Assembly (NCBI GenBank): GCA_022793065.1
Contig: JAAWCE010000065.1
Location: forward strand, 16,695-80,694
DNA length: 64,000 nt
Direction of reading: 5' to 3'
Source of the DNA: Lachnospiraceae bacterium
Lineage (GTDB): Bacteria > Bacillota > Clostridia > Lachnospirales > Lachnospiraceae
Part shown: in pieces, positions 20,727 through 28,777 of the stretch
Numbering within the stretch: the stretch's first letter is position 1
Layout: every line of letters begins with the position of its first letter
The notes under the pieces: generated by a model
Told to the model about the DNA's origin: nothing
What the model saw: the letters and a program-made list of their open reading frames with translations, nothing else
Database searches by the model: none
Made by a program: the position numbers and the translations under genes

Positions 20727-20757
20727 AAGGGTTCTGCCGGTGGGAGAAGGAAACTGT

Positions 20758-21078
20758 ATGAGTGACATTGAAAGTGCGAGGGCTGCTTTTGTTTCCGCAA
20801 TTTTGGATACGGAAGAGTATCGGACGTATGCCAGAGAATGTGAGAAGATAAAACAATATCCGGAGTTGAAGGTACAGATTGATGATTATCGTAAACAGAA
20901 TTATGAATTACAGATAAACATTGGAATAGATTTTGAGACGCTTGATAGTTTTGAAAAAGAGTACGAAACCTTTCGGGAGAACCCGTTGGTGGCGGATTTT
21001 CTGGCGGCGGAGCTTGGATTTTGCAGAATGATGCAGCGGTTGAATTTGCTGATTACCGCGGATTTACATTTTGAGTAA
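20758..21078 (+). CDS. YlbF family regulator
   Basis: A 106-residue, all-helical protein matching the YlbF/YmcA family: ARAAFVSAILDTEEYRTYAR and YRKQNYELQ are typical. In Bacillus the YlbF-YmcA-YaaT complex modulates RNase Y and phosphorelay activity. A YlbF homologue directly after RNase J fits a role in RNA turnover, which is inference. Start ATG with GAGAAGG at 8 nt. Confidence 0.88.
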   Translation: MSDIESARAAFVSAILDTEEYRTYARECEKIKQYPELKVQIDDYRKQNYELQINIGIDFETLDSFEKEYETFRENPLVADFLAAELGFCRMMQRLNLLITADLHFE

Positions 21079-21135
21079 TGCTGCGCCGTATGCAGGAGTG
21101 GGGACAAGAATGGGTATGAAGGCGAGGTGAATGGC

Positions 21136-21522
21136 ATGAAGACAACAACTGTGGTGGGAGCCGTACTGGGAGCGATTATCAGAGTATTAGCAGTGGTGGC
21201 AGTGGTATACCTGATATATGAGGGATCTGTAATCTGTTATGATTATGGCTTTCGGATTTTTACGGAACCGGCAATGACTACGGAAGAGCGTGCCAGAACA
21301 GTGAGAGTGACGATTACTTCGGATATGTCTGCTTTTGACATCGGAGAGCTTTTTGAGGATAAAGGGTTGGTGAGAGACGCTAAGTTATTTGCTTTGCAGT
21401 ATTATCTCTCCGAGTATCTGAAGGATGTGGAGCCTGGAGTATTTGAGTTGAATACATCCATGACTGCGGAAGATATGATGGCCGCTATGGTGAAGATAGA
21501 TCCGGAGGCAGAGGAAGACTGA
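21136..21522 (+). CDS. MltG-like membrane protein without the catalytic domain
   Basis: A 128-residue protein with one N-terminal membrane helix (about residues 8-30). A domain follows that resembles the LysM-like part of MltG/YceG endolytic transglycosylases: TVRVTITSDMSAFDIGELFEDKGLVRDAKLF and GVFELNTSMTAEDMM. MltG proper is over 330 residues; the catalytic domain with its Glu is missing, and the reading frame ends naturally. It occupies the slot where Bacillus has yrrL (mltG), just before trmR, so it is probably a shortened relative rather than a recent truncation. The ATG follows GGCGAGG. Confidence 0.8.
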   Translation: MKTTTVVGAVLGAIIRVLAVVAVVYLIYEGSVICYDYGFRIFTEPAMTTEERARTVRVTITSDMSAFDIGELFEDKGLVRDAKLFALQYYLSEYLKDVEPGVFELNTSMTAEDMMAAMVKIDPEAEED

Positions 21523-21601
21523 TGTGTAGTATAAAATCCGGAGGTTCCGGTATTGGAAGTTCGGATTGGATGTCCGTCTGAGGCGGGCAGAGGGTATCAT
21601 T

Positions 21602-22243
21602 ATGATTATAGAAGAGAGAATGGCGGTATTTATTGACTCCTTAGACCGTGGCAATACGCCGTTTCTGGATGAAGTGGAAAAATATGCGCTGGAGACCCAA
21701 GTGCCTATTATACGAAAATCCACGCAAAGCCTGCTGAAATTTCTGCTCAGGCTTACAAAGCCGAAGCGCATCCTGGAAGTCGGGACTGCAATCGGCTTTT
21801 CTGCATTATTTATGAGTGAATACGGGCCGGAAGACTGCCATATTACCACAATAGAGAAATATGAAAAAAGAATTCCTCTGGCACGACAGAATTTTGTCCG
21901 GGCAGGCAGGGCGGAGCGGATTACTCTGTTGGAAGGGGATGGGGCGGAGATTTTGAAAGAACTCACAGGCAGTTATGATTTGATTTTTATGGATGCGGCC
22001 AAAGGGCAATATCTCAATTTCCTTCCGGAGGTTCTGAGATTGCTGACGTCCGGCGGCCTTCTTGTGTCGGACAATGTATTGCAGGAGGGGGATGTGATAG
22101 AGTCCCGTTATGCCGTAATGAGGCGGGATCGCACCATTCATGCCAGGATGAGGGAGTATCTCTATGAGTTAAAACATGCGGAGGCGTTGGAAACAGTGAT
22201 TCTTCCAGTGGGGGACGGTGTGGCGCTGACTACGAAGAAGTAA
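21602..22243 (+). CDS. trmR: tRNA 5-hydroxyuridine methyltransferase (YrrM/TrmR family)
   Basis: A class I SAM O-methyltransferase of 213 residues. The SAM loop is ILEVGTAIGFSALFMSEYG, followed by TIEKYEKRIPLARQNF, the motif DLIFMDAAKGQYLNFL with the metal-binding Asp, and LVSDNVLQEGDV. In Bacillus YrrM (TrmR) methylates 5-hydroxyuridine at the tRNA wobble position, and the hydroxyl is made by the U32 proteins next door. The following gene is such a U32 protein, which supports this assignment over catechol-type O-methyltransferase. The ATG follows AGAGGG. Confidence 0.88.
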   Translation: MIIEERMAVFIDSLDRGNTPFLDEVEKYALETQVPIIRKSTQSLLKFLLRLTKPKRILEVGTAIGFSALFMSEYGPEDCHITTIEKYEKRIPLARQNFVRAGRAERITLLEGDGAEILKELTGSYDLIFMDAAKGQYLNFLPEVLRLLTSGGLLVSDNVLQEGDVIESRYAVMRRDRTIHARMREYLYELKHAEALETVILPVGDGVALTTKK

Positions 22244-22279
22244 ATGGGTGGATGGCACAGGCTGGGAAAGGAATAAGTG

Positions 22280-23548
22280 ATGATACGAAGAAAAAAACCT
22301 GAATTGCTGGTTCCGGCAGGAAGCCTGGAGGTACTGCGGACAGCGGTTATCTTTGGGGCGGATGCGGTTTATATTGGGGGCGAGGCTTTCGGGCTGCGGG
22401 CAAAAGCGAAGAATTTTTCCATGGAAGAGATGGCGGAGGGGATTGCTTTTGCACATGCCCATGGGGTAAAAGTGTATGTTACGGCAAATATTTTGGCCCA
22501 TAATGAGGATTTGGAGGGAGCGGCGGCATACTTTAAGGAACTCAGGGATATGAAGCCGGAGCCCTGCGACGCTTTGATTCTTTCTGACCCTGGCATGTAT
22601 ACTCTTGTAAAAGAGGTATGGCCCGGAGCGGAAATTCACATTTCAACCCAGGCGAACAATACCAATTATCAAACATATCTTTTTTGGTGGAAGCTGGGAG
22701 CCAAGCGGGTTGTAGCCGCCAGGGAATTATCTTTGCAGGAAATTCGCGATATTCGGGAGCGGATTCCGGAAGAGATGGAGATGGAGTGTTTTGTCCATGG
22801 TGCAATGTGTATCTCTTATTCGGGAAGGTGTCTTTTAAGCAATTATTTTACGGGAAGAGATGCAAACCAAGGGGCGTGTACCCATCCTTGCCGTTGGAAC
22901 TATGCTGTGGTGGAAGAGACAAGACCGGGGGAATATTTTCCGGTATACGAAAATGAGCGGGGCACTTTTTTGTTTAATTCCAAAGACTTGTGTATGATAG
23001 AACATATACCGGAATTGGTGGAGGGGGGAATCGACAGCCTGAAAATTGAAGGTCGTATGAAAACGGCGCTTTATGTGGCTACGGTAGCCAGAACATATCG
23101 CAGAGCCATTGATGACTATTTCCATTCGGAAGAGACATATGAGGCTCATATGGACTGGTACAGGACTGAGATTGCAAAGTGTACCCACCGTCAGTTTTCA
23201 ACGGGATTTTATTTTGGCAAGCCTGAAAAAGAAGCACAGATATATGACAGTAGCACTTATGTGAATGAATATACTTATCTGGGAATGATTGAAGCGCTTT
23301 GGGCGGAGGCGGAACAATCCTGGTCCGGGGAGCCGGGGCTGGTTCGGTTTGAACAGCGGAACAAGTTTTCTGTGGGAGATACCATAGAAATTATGAAACC
23401 CAATGGAGAGAATAAGACAGTTTTGGTAGAGTGTATGTATGATGAAGAGGGAACGCCGGTAACAAGCTGCCCTCATGCGCGGCAGAAATTGTGGGTGAAG
23501 CTGTCGGAAGAGGCGGAGCGGTATGATCTGCTGCGGCAGAAGGTTTGA
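22280..23548 (+). CDS. trhP: Peptidase U32 family tRNA uridine hydroxylation protein (TrhP-like)
   Basis: A 422-residue U32-family protein. It begins KPELLVPAGSLEVLRTAV and contains ADAVYIGGEAFGLRAKAKNF and the family pattern ECFVHGAMCISYSGRCLLS with conserved Cys. Further cysteines CTHPCRW are the iron-sulfur ligands described for U32 proteins. In E. coli and Bacillus these proteins make 5-hydroxyuridine in tRNA from prephenate; the preceding trmR would then methylate it. Bacillus has two genes (yrrN, yrrO) here; only one is present in this window, and it corresponds to the larger one. The ATG follows AAAGGA. Confidence 0.9.
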   Translation: MIRRKKPELLVPAGSLEVLRTAVIFGADAVYIGGEAFGLRAKAKNFSMEEMAEGIAFAHAHGVKVYVTANILAHNEDLEGAAAYFKELRDMKPEPCDALILSDPGMYTLVKEVWPGAEIHISTQANNTNYQTYLFWWKLGAKRVVAARELSLQEIRDIRERIPEEMEMECFVHGAMCISYSGRCLLSNYFTGRDANQGACTHPCRWNYAVVEETRPGEYFPVYENERGTFLFNSKDLCMIEHIPELVEGGIDSLKIEGRMKTALYVATVARTYRRAIDDYFHSEETYEAHMDWYRTEIAKCTHRQFSTGFYFGKPEKEAQIYDSSTYVNEYTYLGMIEALWAEAEQSWSGEPGLVRFEQRNKFSVGDTIEIMKPNGENKTVLVECMYDEEGTPVTSCPHARQKLWVKLSEEAERYDLLRQKV

Positions 23549-23615
23549 GAAGAATTATTTGTGCCGCCGCTGACGACATATTAAGAAGTGCGGCGGGTGA
23601 AAGGAGGAATTTGGT

Positions 23616-24203
23616 TTGCGGATAAAATATTTGATTGGGCTGCTGGCTGTATTGTTGTCTGTGTCTATGGCAAGCGGCTGCGCCGGAAGCGATGGAACAG
23701 AGGGAGAAAATAATAGCGCGGCAGAAGTAGGAGGTAATTCGCTTTCGGATCAGGAGGCAGCTTCAGCACAGGTAGTTTTTGAGGGAAAGGATATTGACGG
23801 AAACACAGTTTCTTCAGATATTTTTGCAGAGTCAAAGATCACAATGGTGAACGTATGGGCTACTTATTGTAATCCCTGTCTGAGGGAGATGCCGGCAATC
23901 GGAGAGTTGGCGGGAGAATATGATGCAAGCCAGTTCCAGGTTATCGGGATTATCAGCGATGTGCAGGAAGGGGCGGCGCCGGAGACATTGGACATGGCTG
24001 CGGATTTGATTGAAATGACAAGTGCGGATTATGCGCATCTGCTTTTGAATGAATCATTGTATTACGCACTGCTGACGGATGTGTCGGCAGTTCCCACGAC
24101 TTTTTTTATCGACGGCGACGGTAAGATTCTGGATGTGGTAATAGGAGCAAGGGACAAGGACGGATGGAAGGAAATGATTGATGAATATTTGGAAAAACAG
24201 TAA
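23616..24203 (+). CDS. TlpA-like thioredoxin-fold lipoprotein
   Basis: A 195-residue exported lipoprotein. The start is TTG after a strong AAAGGAGG site. A signal sequence ends in the lipobox SMASGCAG, giving a lipidated Cys. The thioredoxin fold carries the redox motif WATYCNPCLREMP and the cis-proline AVPTTFFIDGDG. It should act as a membrane-tethered thiol oxidoreductase outside the cell. It is followed by a 50-residue CxxC protein and a polyferredoxin membrane protein, which suggests that electrons are delivered to or from it across the membrane. Confidence 0.9.
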   Translation: MRIKYLIGLLAVLLSVSMASGCAGSDGTEGENNSAAEVGGNSLSDQEAASAQVVFEGKDIDGNTVSSDIFAESKITMVNVWATYCNPCLREMPAIGELAGEYDASQFQVIGIISDVQEGAAPETLDMAADLIEMTSADYAHLLLNESLYYALLTDVSAVPTTFFIDGDGKILDVVIGARDKDGWKEMIDEYLEKQ

Positions 24204-24333
24204 AAAACATGCCTGGATTGGGGGTGTTTTGGCCGGGGTGTGTTGTTTTGGTCTGGGACTGGCAGAGGGACAGTTTGCCGTGATTTGGAAAAAGGCGGTC
24301 ATGATTTGCCTGGAGTGCATTGGAATCGGGTAA
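24181..24333 (+). CDS. Small CD1871A-like CXXC membrane protein
   Basis: A 50-residue gene that overlaps the end of the TlpA gene by 23 nt in another frame. It has a short basic N-terminus, one hydrophobic segment (about residues 12-28) and the C-terminal motif KAVMICLECIGIG. That CLECIGIG ending is what I know from the CD1871A family of tiny CXXC proteins, which are regularly found between a TlpA-like protein and a 4Fe-4S NapH-like membrane protein. A GGAAGGAAA site lies in front of the ATG. Function is unknown; an electron-relay or assembly role for the neighbouring redox proteins is plausible. Confidence 0.85.
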   Translation: MNIWKNSKKHAWIGGVLAGVCCFGLGLAEGQFAVIWKKAVMICLECIGIG

Positions 24334-24361
24334 TGTGCCGGGAGGGTATGGGATTAGGCGT

Positions 24362-25222
24362 ATGAAGAAGATACGACTGGGAGTTCAGTTACTTTTTACA
24401 ATTCTTACAAATGGATATGTGTATGGGTTTCTCAACGGGAAAATATATCAGGGGCGTATGAAATATGTCTGTGTTCCGGGATTAAACTGTTATTCTTGTC
24501 CCGGAGCCATTGGTTCCTGCCCCATTGGAGCCCTGCAGGCATTACTCAATCAAAAAGGATTTGAAATCCCTTTTGCAGTGCTGGGCTTTTTCTTTTTGTT
24601 TGGAAGCGTTCTGGGACGGTTTGTCTGCGGGTGGCTTTGCCCTTTTGGACTGGTACAGGATTTACTGCATAAAATTCCTGTTTTTCGCAAGAGGAAGAAA
24701 TTGCCCCTTCATCATATATTGAAATATGGAAAATATCTGACGCTGATTTTTCTGGCAGGAATTGGTTCAATGTTCTTGTTTGACGGATTTGCAAAGGTGC
24801 CGGCTTTCTGCAAGTACTTATGTCCTTCGGGGACATTTTTCGGAGCGCTGCCTTTGCTTAGCACAAATGAACTGCTGCGCAGTCAGTTGGGAGGACTTTT
24901 TTTCTGGAAGCTGGGCGTTTTGTTGGTGATTGTGTTTTTGTCCATAAAAGTTTATCGGCCGTTCTGCCAGTATCTATGTCCATTGGGCGCCATTTACGGT
25001 TGGTTTAACCGTTTCAGTCTTGTTCAGGTGCATTGGGAGAAGGAGCGTTGTATCTCTTGCGGTGCCTGTGAGAGGGCTTGTCCGGTATCAATTCCGGCAG
25101 AGGAAATCTCCCGTTCGCCGGAGTGTATTCGATGCGGTAAATGTGTGCAGGTATGTCCGGCACATTGCTTATCTTTTAGAAAAAGACAGGGTGAAAGCCT
25201 TCCATGCGGCACTGAGGAATAA
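24362..25222 (+). CDS. NapH/MauN-like 4Fe-4S membrane protein
   Basis: An approximately 286-residue membrane protein with several helices and cysteine pairs of the NapH type (FVCGWLCPFGLVQDLL and FCQYLCPLGAIYGW). Two ferredoxin-like clusters are at the C-terminus: CISCGACERACPVS and CIRCGKCVQVCPAHC. Such proteins move electrons between the quinone pool or cytoplasm and extracytoplasmic acceptors. Immediately upstream are a TlpA lipoprotein and a CD1871A-like peptide, so the likely task is reducing that thiol protein. The start is uncertain: the ATG used has only a weak site, and TTG or GTG codons lie upstream within the small gene's 3' end. Confidence 0.88.
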   Translation: MKKIRLGVQLLFTILTNGYVYGFLNGKIYQGRMKYVCVPGLNCYSCPGAIGSCPIGALQALLNQKGFEIPFAVLGFFFLFGSVLGRFVCGWLCPFGLVQDLLHKIPVFRKRKKLPLHHILKYGKYLTLIFLAGIGSMFLFDGFAKVPAFCKYLCPSGTFFGALPLLSTNELLRSQLGGLFFWKLGVLLVIVFLSIKVYRPFCQYLCPLGAIYGWFNRFSLVQVHWEKERCISCGACERACPVSIPAEEISRSPECIRCGKCVQVCPAHCLSFRKRQGESLPCGTEE

Positions 25223-25290
25223 CATTTGACAATTGTGAAAGAATAGTTGTGAAAAAATAATGGAATCAATGGTAAAATGGAGGTAAGCGT

Positions 25291-26265
25291 ATGTGTACTG
25301 CGGCAACTTACAATACAAAAGATTTCTATTTTGGGCGCACGCTGGATTATGATTTTTCCTATGGGGAAGAGGTAGTGATAACGCCTCGTAATTATTTTTT
25401 CCGCTTTCGTAACATGGGGGATATGGAAAGGCATTATGCTTTAATTGGCATGGCTCATATGGAGGAAGGGTATCCACTCTACTATGATGCGGTAAACGAA
25501 AAAGGACTGGGAATGGCGGGTCTGAATTTTGTAGGAAATGCTTGTTATGGGGAAAAGGTACAGGGCAGGGATAATGTGGCAGTGTTTGAATTTATTCCAT
25601 GGATTTTGTGTCAATGTGCAACGGTCGGGGAGGCAAGAGAGCTTTTGGGGAGAATCCATCTGACGGATGAAGCTTTTAACCATAGGCTGCCTGTGGCGCA
25701 GCTTCATTGGCTGATAGCGGACCAACATGAAGCAATCGTGGTAGAGTCTGTGCGAGAGGGGCTTCGGATTTATGATAACCCTACCGGAGTGCTGACAAAC
25801 AATCCTCCTTTTGATGAGCAGATGTTTCACCTGAACAATTATATGTCTTTATCAGCTAAAGACCCGGAAAATAATTTTTCACCCCAATTGCCCTTGTATA
25901 TTTATTCTCGCGGCATGGGAGCCATTGGGCTTCCGGGTGATTTGTCTTCTCAATCCCGCTTTGTCAGGGCTGCTTTTGTGAAGATGAATTCTGTTTCAGG
26001 GGATTCGGAAGCGGAGAGCGTCAGTCAGTTCTTTCACATATTGGGCGCTGTGGAGCAGCAGAGAGGGTGCTGCAATGTGGGAGATGGGAAGTATGAAATT
26101 ACGATTTATACATCTTGCTGTAATGCGCTGAAGGGTATTTATTATTATACCACCTATGGGAATCATCAGATTACGGCAGTGGATATGCACAGGGAAAACC
26201 TGGAAGGCATTGTGCTCATAGGCTATCCTTTGGTTGAGGGTGAGCGGATTTATATGCAAAATTAA
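25291..26265 (+). CDS. bsh: Choloylglycine hydrolase (bile salt hydrolase family)
   Basis: A 324-residue Ntn-hydrolase of the choloylglycine hydrolase family. After removal of Met, Cys2 (MCTAATYNTKD) becomes the nucleophile. FGRTLDYDF supplies the conserved Arg and Asp, NEKGLGMAGLNF the oxyanion Asn, VLTNNPPFDEQ the second Asn and GLPGDLSSQSRFVR the final Arg. The loops (LNNY and GLPGD) resemble bile salt hydrolases more than penicillin V acylases, so deconjugation of taurine- or glycine-bile acids is the likely reaction. No signal peptide is present, so it is cytoplasmic. Start ATG with AAATGGAGG. This is a typical gut-adaptation gene. Confidence 0.9.
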   Translation: MCTAATYNTKDFYFGRTLDYDFSYGEEVVITPRNYFFRFRNMGDMERHYALIGMAHMEEGYPLYYDAVNEKGLGMAGLNFVGNACYGEKVQGRDNVAVFEFIPWILCQCATVGEARELLGRIHLTDEAFNHRLPVAQLHWLIADQHEAIVVESVREGLRIYDNPTGVLTNNPPFDEQMFHLNNYMSLSAKDPENNFSPQLPLYIYSRGMGAIGLPGDLSSQSRFVRAAFVKMNSVSGDSEAESVSQFFHILGAVEQQRGCCNVGDGKYEITIYTSCCNALKGIYYYTTYGNHQITAVDMHRENLEGIVLIGYPLVEGERIYMQN

Positions 26266-26274
26266 TTTCAGGTA

Positions 26275-26303
26275 TTGCATTTTTTTACAAAATGGAGTAT
26301 GGT
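26275..26303 (+). promoter_or_regulatory. Possible promoter of glnN
   Basis: TTGCAT and TATGGT are separated by 17 nt directly after the bile salt hydrolase gene. The -10 is imperfect. If used, it gives a glnN leader of about 130 nt that includes a hairpin (GAAACG/CGTTTC with inner AGCC/GGCT, 26313-26341) and the terminator described next. Confidence 0.45.
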
Positions 26304-26364
26304 ATAGGAAATGAAACGGAAGCCTTTGGCTTTGGCGTTTCACATATCAGAATGGTTGAGCGAG

Positions 26365-26404
26365 GAGGTTCCATGGTAACTGGTTTACTTTGGAACTCTT
26401 TTTT
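26365..26404 (+). terminator. Terminator hairpin inside the glnN leader (possible attenuator)
   Basis: GAG(G)TTCCA at 26365-26373 pairs with TGGAACTC at 26391-26398. Within it GTAA/TTAC closes a CTGGT loop. Six T follow at once. Only 35 nt separate the T-tract from the glnN start codon, which leaves no room for a promoter, so glnN transcripts must read through it. Either it merely ends the bile salt hydrolase message and leaks, or it is a regulated attenuator of glutamine synthetase. Confidence 0.7.
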
Positions 26405-26439
26405 GCACATGGACGCGGAAAGGGAGAAAAAGGGAGAAG

Positions 26440-28557
26440 ATGAGTGATGTATTGAACCTGAATGTGGAAGAAATTTTTGCCAGCAAGGTATTCACCTTCG
26501 GTAAGATGAAAGAGAGGCTTCCAAAGAGTGTGTACAGGGAAGTTCGGCGGGTGATGGACCATGGAGGTGAATTATCTCTGGCGGCTGCCGACGTGATTGC
26601 AAAAGCTATGAAGGATTGGGCTGTGGAAAATGGTGCAACCCATTATACACATTGGTTCCAGCCATTGACCGGTATCACCGCCGAGAAACATGATGCTTTC
26701 GTGACGCATCCTGACGAGGACGGCAAGATGATTATGGAATTTTCCGGTAAGGAGCTCATCAAAGGGGAACCGGATGCTTCCTCGTTTCCTTCCGGCGGTT
26801 TGAGAGCTACGTTTGAGGCCAGGGGGTATACCGCATGGGATATTACATCTCCGGCATTTTTGAAAGAGGATGCCACAGGGGTAATTCTCTGTATTCCAAC
26901 AGCCTTTTGTTCTTATACGGGGGAAGCGTTGGATAAGAAGACTCCTTTGCTTCGTTCCATGGAGGCTATTAGTCAACAGGCGCTCAGGATTGTTCGTTTA
27001 TTCGGCAATACGGAGGCGACAAAGGTGGTGGCAAGCGTGGGAGCGGAGCAGGAATATTTCCTGGTGGACAGAGAGAAATATTTGCAGCGGGAAGATTTAA
27101 TTTTTGCAGGCCGTACATTATTTGGTGCGCCGGCGCCTAAAGGACAGGAGCTGGAGGATCATTATTTCGGCACAATCCGGGAACGGGTCGGCGCGTACAT
27201 GAAGGATTTGAACATAGAGCTATGGAAGTTGGGAGTAACGGCCAGAACCCAGCACAATGAGGTTGCGCCGGCCCAGCATGAACTGGCGCCGGTGTATGAG
27301 TCGGCCAATATTGCAGTTGACCACAATCAGCTAGTGATGGAAACGATGAAAAAGGTAGCGGGCAGACATGGCTTGACCTGCCTTTTGCATGAGAAACCTT
27401 TTGCCGGGGTAAACGGTTCCGGCAAACATAATAACTGGTCGTTGGGTACTGACAACGGAGTTAATATGTTGGACCCCGGAGATACGCCCAATGCAAATAT
27501 TCAGTTTCTTTTGGTGCTGGCATGTATATTGAAAGCGGTGGATACCCATGGGGATTTACTTAGGCAGAGTGCCTCGGATGTGGGAAATGATCACAGGCTT
27601 GGGGCAAACGAAGCGCCGCCGGCCATTATCTCCGTTTTTTTGGGAGAACAGTTGGAGGATGTGGTAAAACAGTTGGTGGAAACCGGTGAGGCAGCGCACT
27701 GTCTGGAAGGCGGCAAATTAGAGACGGGAGTGTCTACCTTGCCGGAATTAGAAAAGGACGCTACCGACCGGAATAGGACGTCGCCGTTTGCTTTTACAGG
27801 CAATAAATTTGAGTTTCGTATGGTGGGAAGTGCGGATTCCATTGCCAGTCCCAATACTACCTTGAATGCGATTGTGGCGGAGGCGTTCTGTGAAGCGGCG
27901 GATTTGCTGGAACAGGCGGATGATTTTGAATTGGCCGTACATGATTTGATTAAGGAATATATGACAAAGCATCAGCGGATTATTTTCAATGGGGACGGCT
28001 ATTCCGATGAATGGGTGGCGGAAGCCGCAAGGCGCGGTCTGCCCAATATTAAGTCAATGGTGGAGGCAGCGGAGACGTTGACCACTGAAAAGGCTGTGAA
28101 ATTGTTTGAAAAGTTTGGGATTTTTACAAAGGTGGAGTTGGAATCCAGGGAAGAAATTATTTATGAAATTTACGCCAAAACTATTAATATTGAAGCCCTT
28201 ACCATGATCAATATGGCTGGGAAAAAATATATTCCGGCAGTTATAAAGTATACAAAGTCTCTGGCAGATGCAGTGATTTCCGTCAGGGGGGCCGGAGCGG
28301 ATGCCTCGGTTCAGGAAGAATTGCTCCAGGACGTGAGTAAGAGGCTGGCGGCGGCCAAAGCGGCGCTTTCCAAACTGGAAAAGGCGTCGGTTCAGGCTGG
28401 AAAAATCCATAACATAAAAGAGCAGGCATTCTATTATAAGGATATGGTTAAAACAGCTATGGAAGAGTTGCGGACGCCCATTGACGAGCTGGAAATGATT
28501 GTGGATAAGGCAATGTGGCCCGTGCCTTCTTATGGTGAGCTTACTTTTGAGGTATAA
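26440..28557 (+). CDS. glnN: Glutamine synthetase type III
   Basis: A 705-residue GSIII, the large glutamine synthetase of Bacteroides and many Clostridia, forming glutamine from glutamate, ammonia and ATP. The N-terminal third is GSIII-specific (start MSDVLNLNVEEIFASKVF). Catalytic-domain motifs include SFPSGGLRATFEARGYTA, EVAPAQHELAPVYESAN, FAGVNGSGKHNNWSL and ATDRNRTSPFAFTGNKFEFR. Length and order match the family. The ATG follows GGGAGAAG. A terminator-like hairpin lies just upstream, which suggests control by transcription antitermination. Confidence 0.97.
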   Translation: MSDVLNLNVEEIFASKVFTFGKMKERLPKSVYREVRRVMDHGGELSLAAADVIAKAMKDWAVENGATHYTHWFQPLTGITAEKHDAFVTHPDEDGKMIMEFSGKELIKGEPDASSFPSGGLRATFEARGYTAWDITSPAFLKEDATGVILCIPTAFCSYTGEALDKKTPLLRSMEAISQQALRIVRLFGNTEATKVVASVGAEQEYFLVDREKYLQREDLIFAGRTLFGAPAPKGQELEDHYFGTIRERVGAYMKDLNIELWKLGVTARTQHNEVAPAQHELAPVYESANIAVDHNQLVMETMKKVAGRHGLTCLLHEKPFAGVNGSGKHNNWSLGTDNGVNMLDPGDTPNANIQFLLVLACILKAVDTHGDLLRQSASDVGNDHRLGANEAPPAIISVFLGEQLEDVVKQLVETGEAAHCLEGGKLETGVSTLPELEKDATDRNRTSPFAFTGNKFEFRMVGSADSIASPNTTLNAIVAEAFCEAADLLEQADDFELAVHDLIKEYMTKHQRIIFNGDGYSDEWVAEAARRGLPNIKSMVEAAETLTTEKAVKLFEKFGIFTKVELESREEIIYEIYAKTINIEALTMINMAGKKYIPAVIKYTKSLADAVISVRGAGADASVQEELLQDVSKRLAAAKAALSKLEKASVQAGKIHNIKEQAFYYKDMVKTAMEELRTPIDELEMIVDKAMWPVPSYGELTFEV

Positions 28558-28608
28558 AGAAATACGTTTCTGATGTAAGAATTGTTGGGGAATAGAGAGA
28601 CCGGAAGC

Positions 28609-28703
28609 AGAACTGTCGCGTTGAAGGCAACATATACGGAAAATTGTATGCCCTTTGGGATAATACAAGATCTTGTATCTGAGCCTCTGAAAGCGACAGT
28701 TCT
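28609..28703. other. Structured intergenic element with three stems
   Basis: Between convergent glnN and the HD-GYP gene, 11-nt arms AGAACTGTCGC (28609-28619) and GCGACAGTTCT (28693-28703) can pair. Inside lie a short stem around GGCA/TGCC (28627-28652) and a perfect 16-nt palindrome, ATACAAGATCTTGTAT (28663-28678). The fold would be a three-way junction. There is no clean T-tract on either side (TTTGCTTATATT follows on the plus strand). It may act as a shared terminator or be a small mobile repeat or RNA; I do not recognise it. Confidence 0.45.
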
Positions 28704-28777
28704 TTGCTTATATTATGTTTTGGATATCAGAAGTCTATGATGGTTCTTTCAATGTCGGGCGTGCCATTGTGGAAGTA

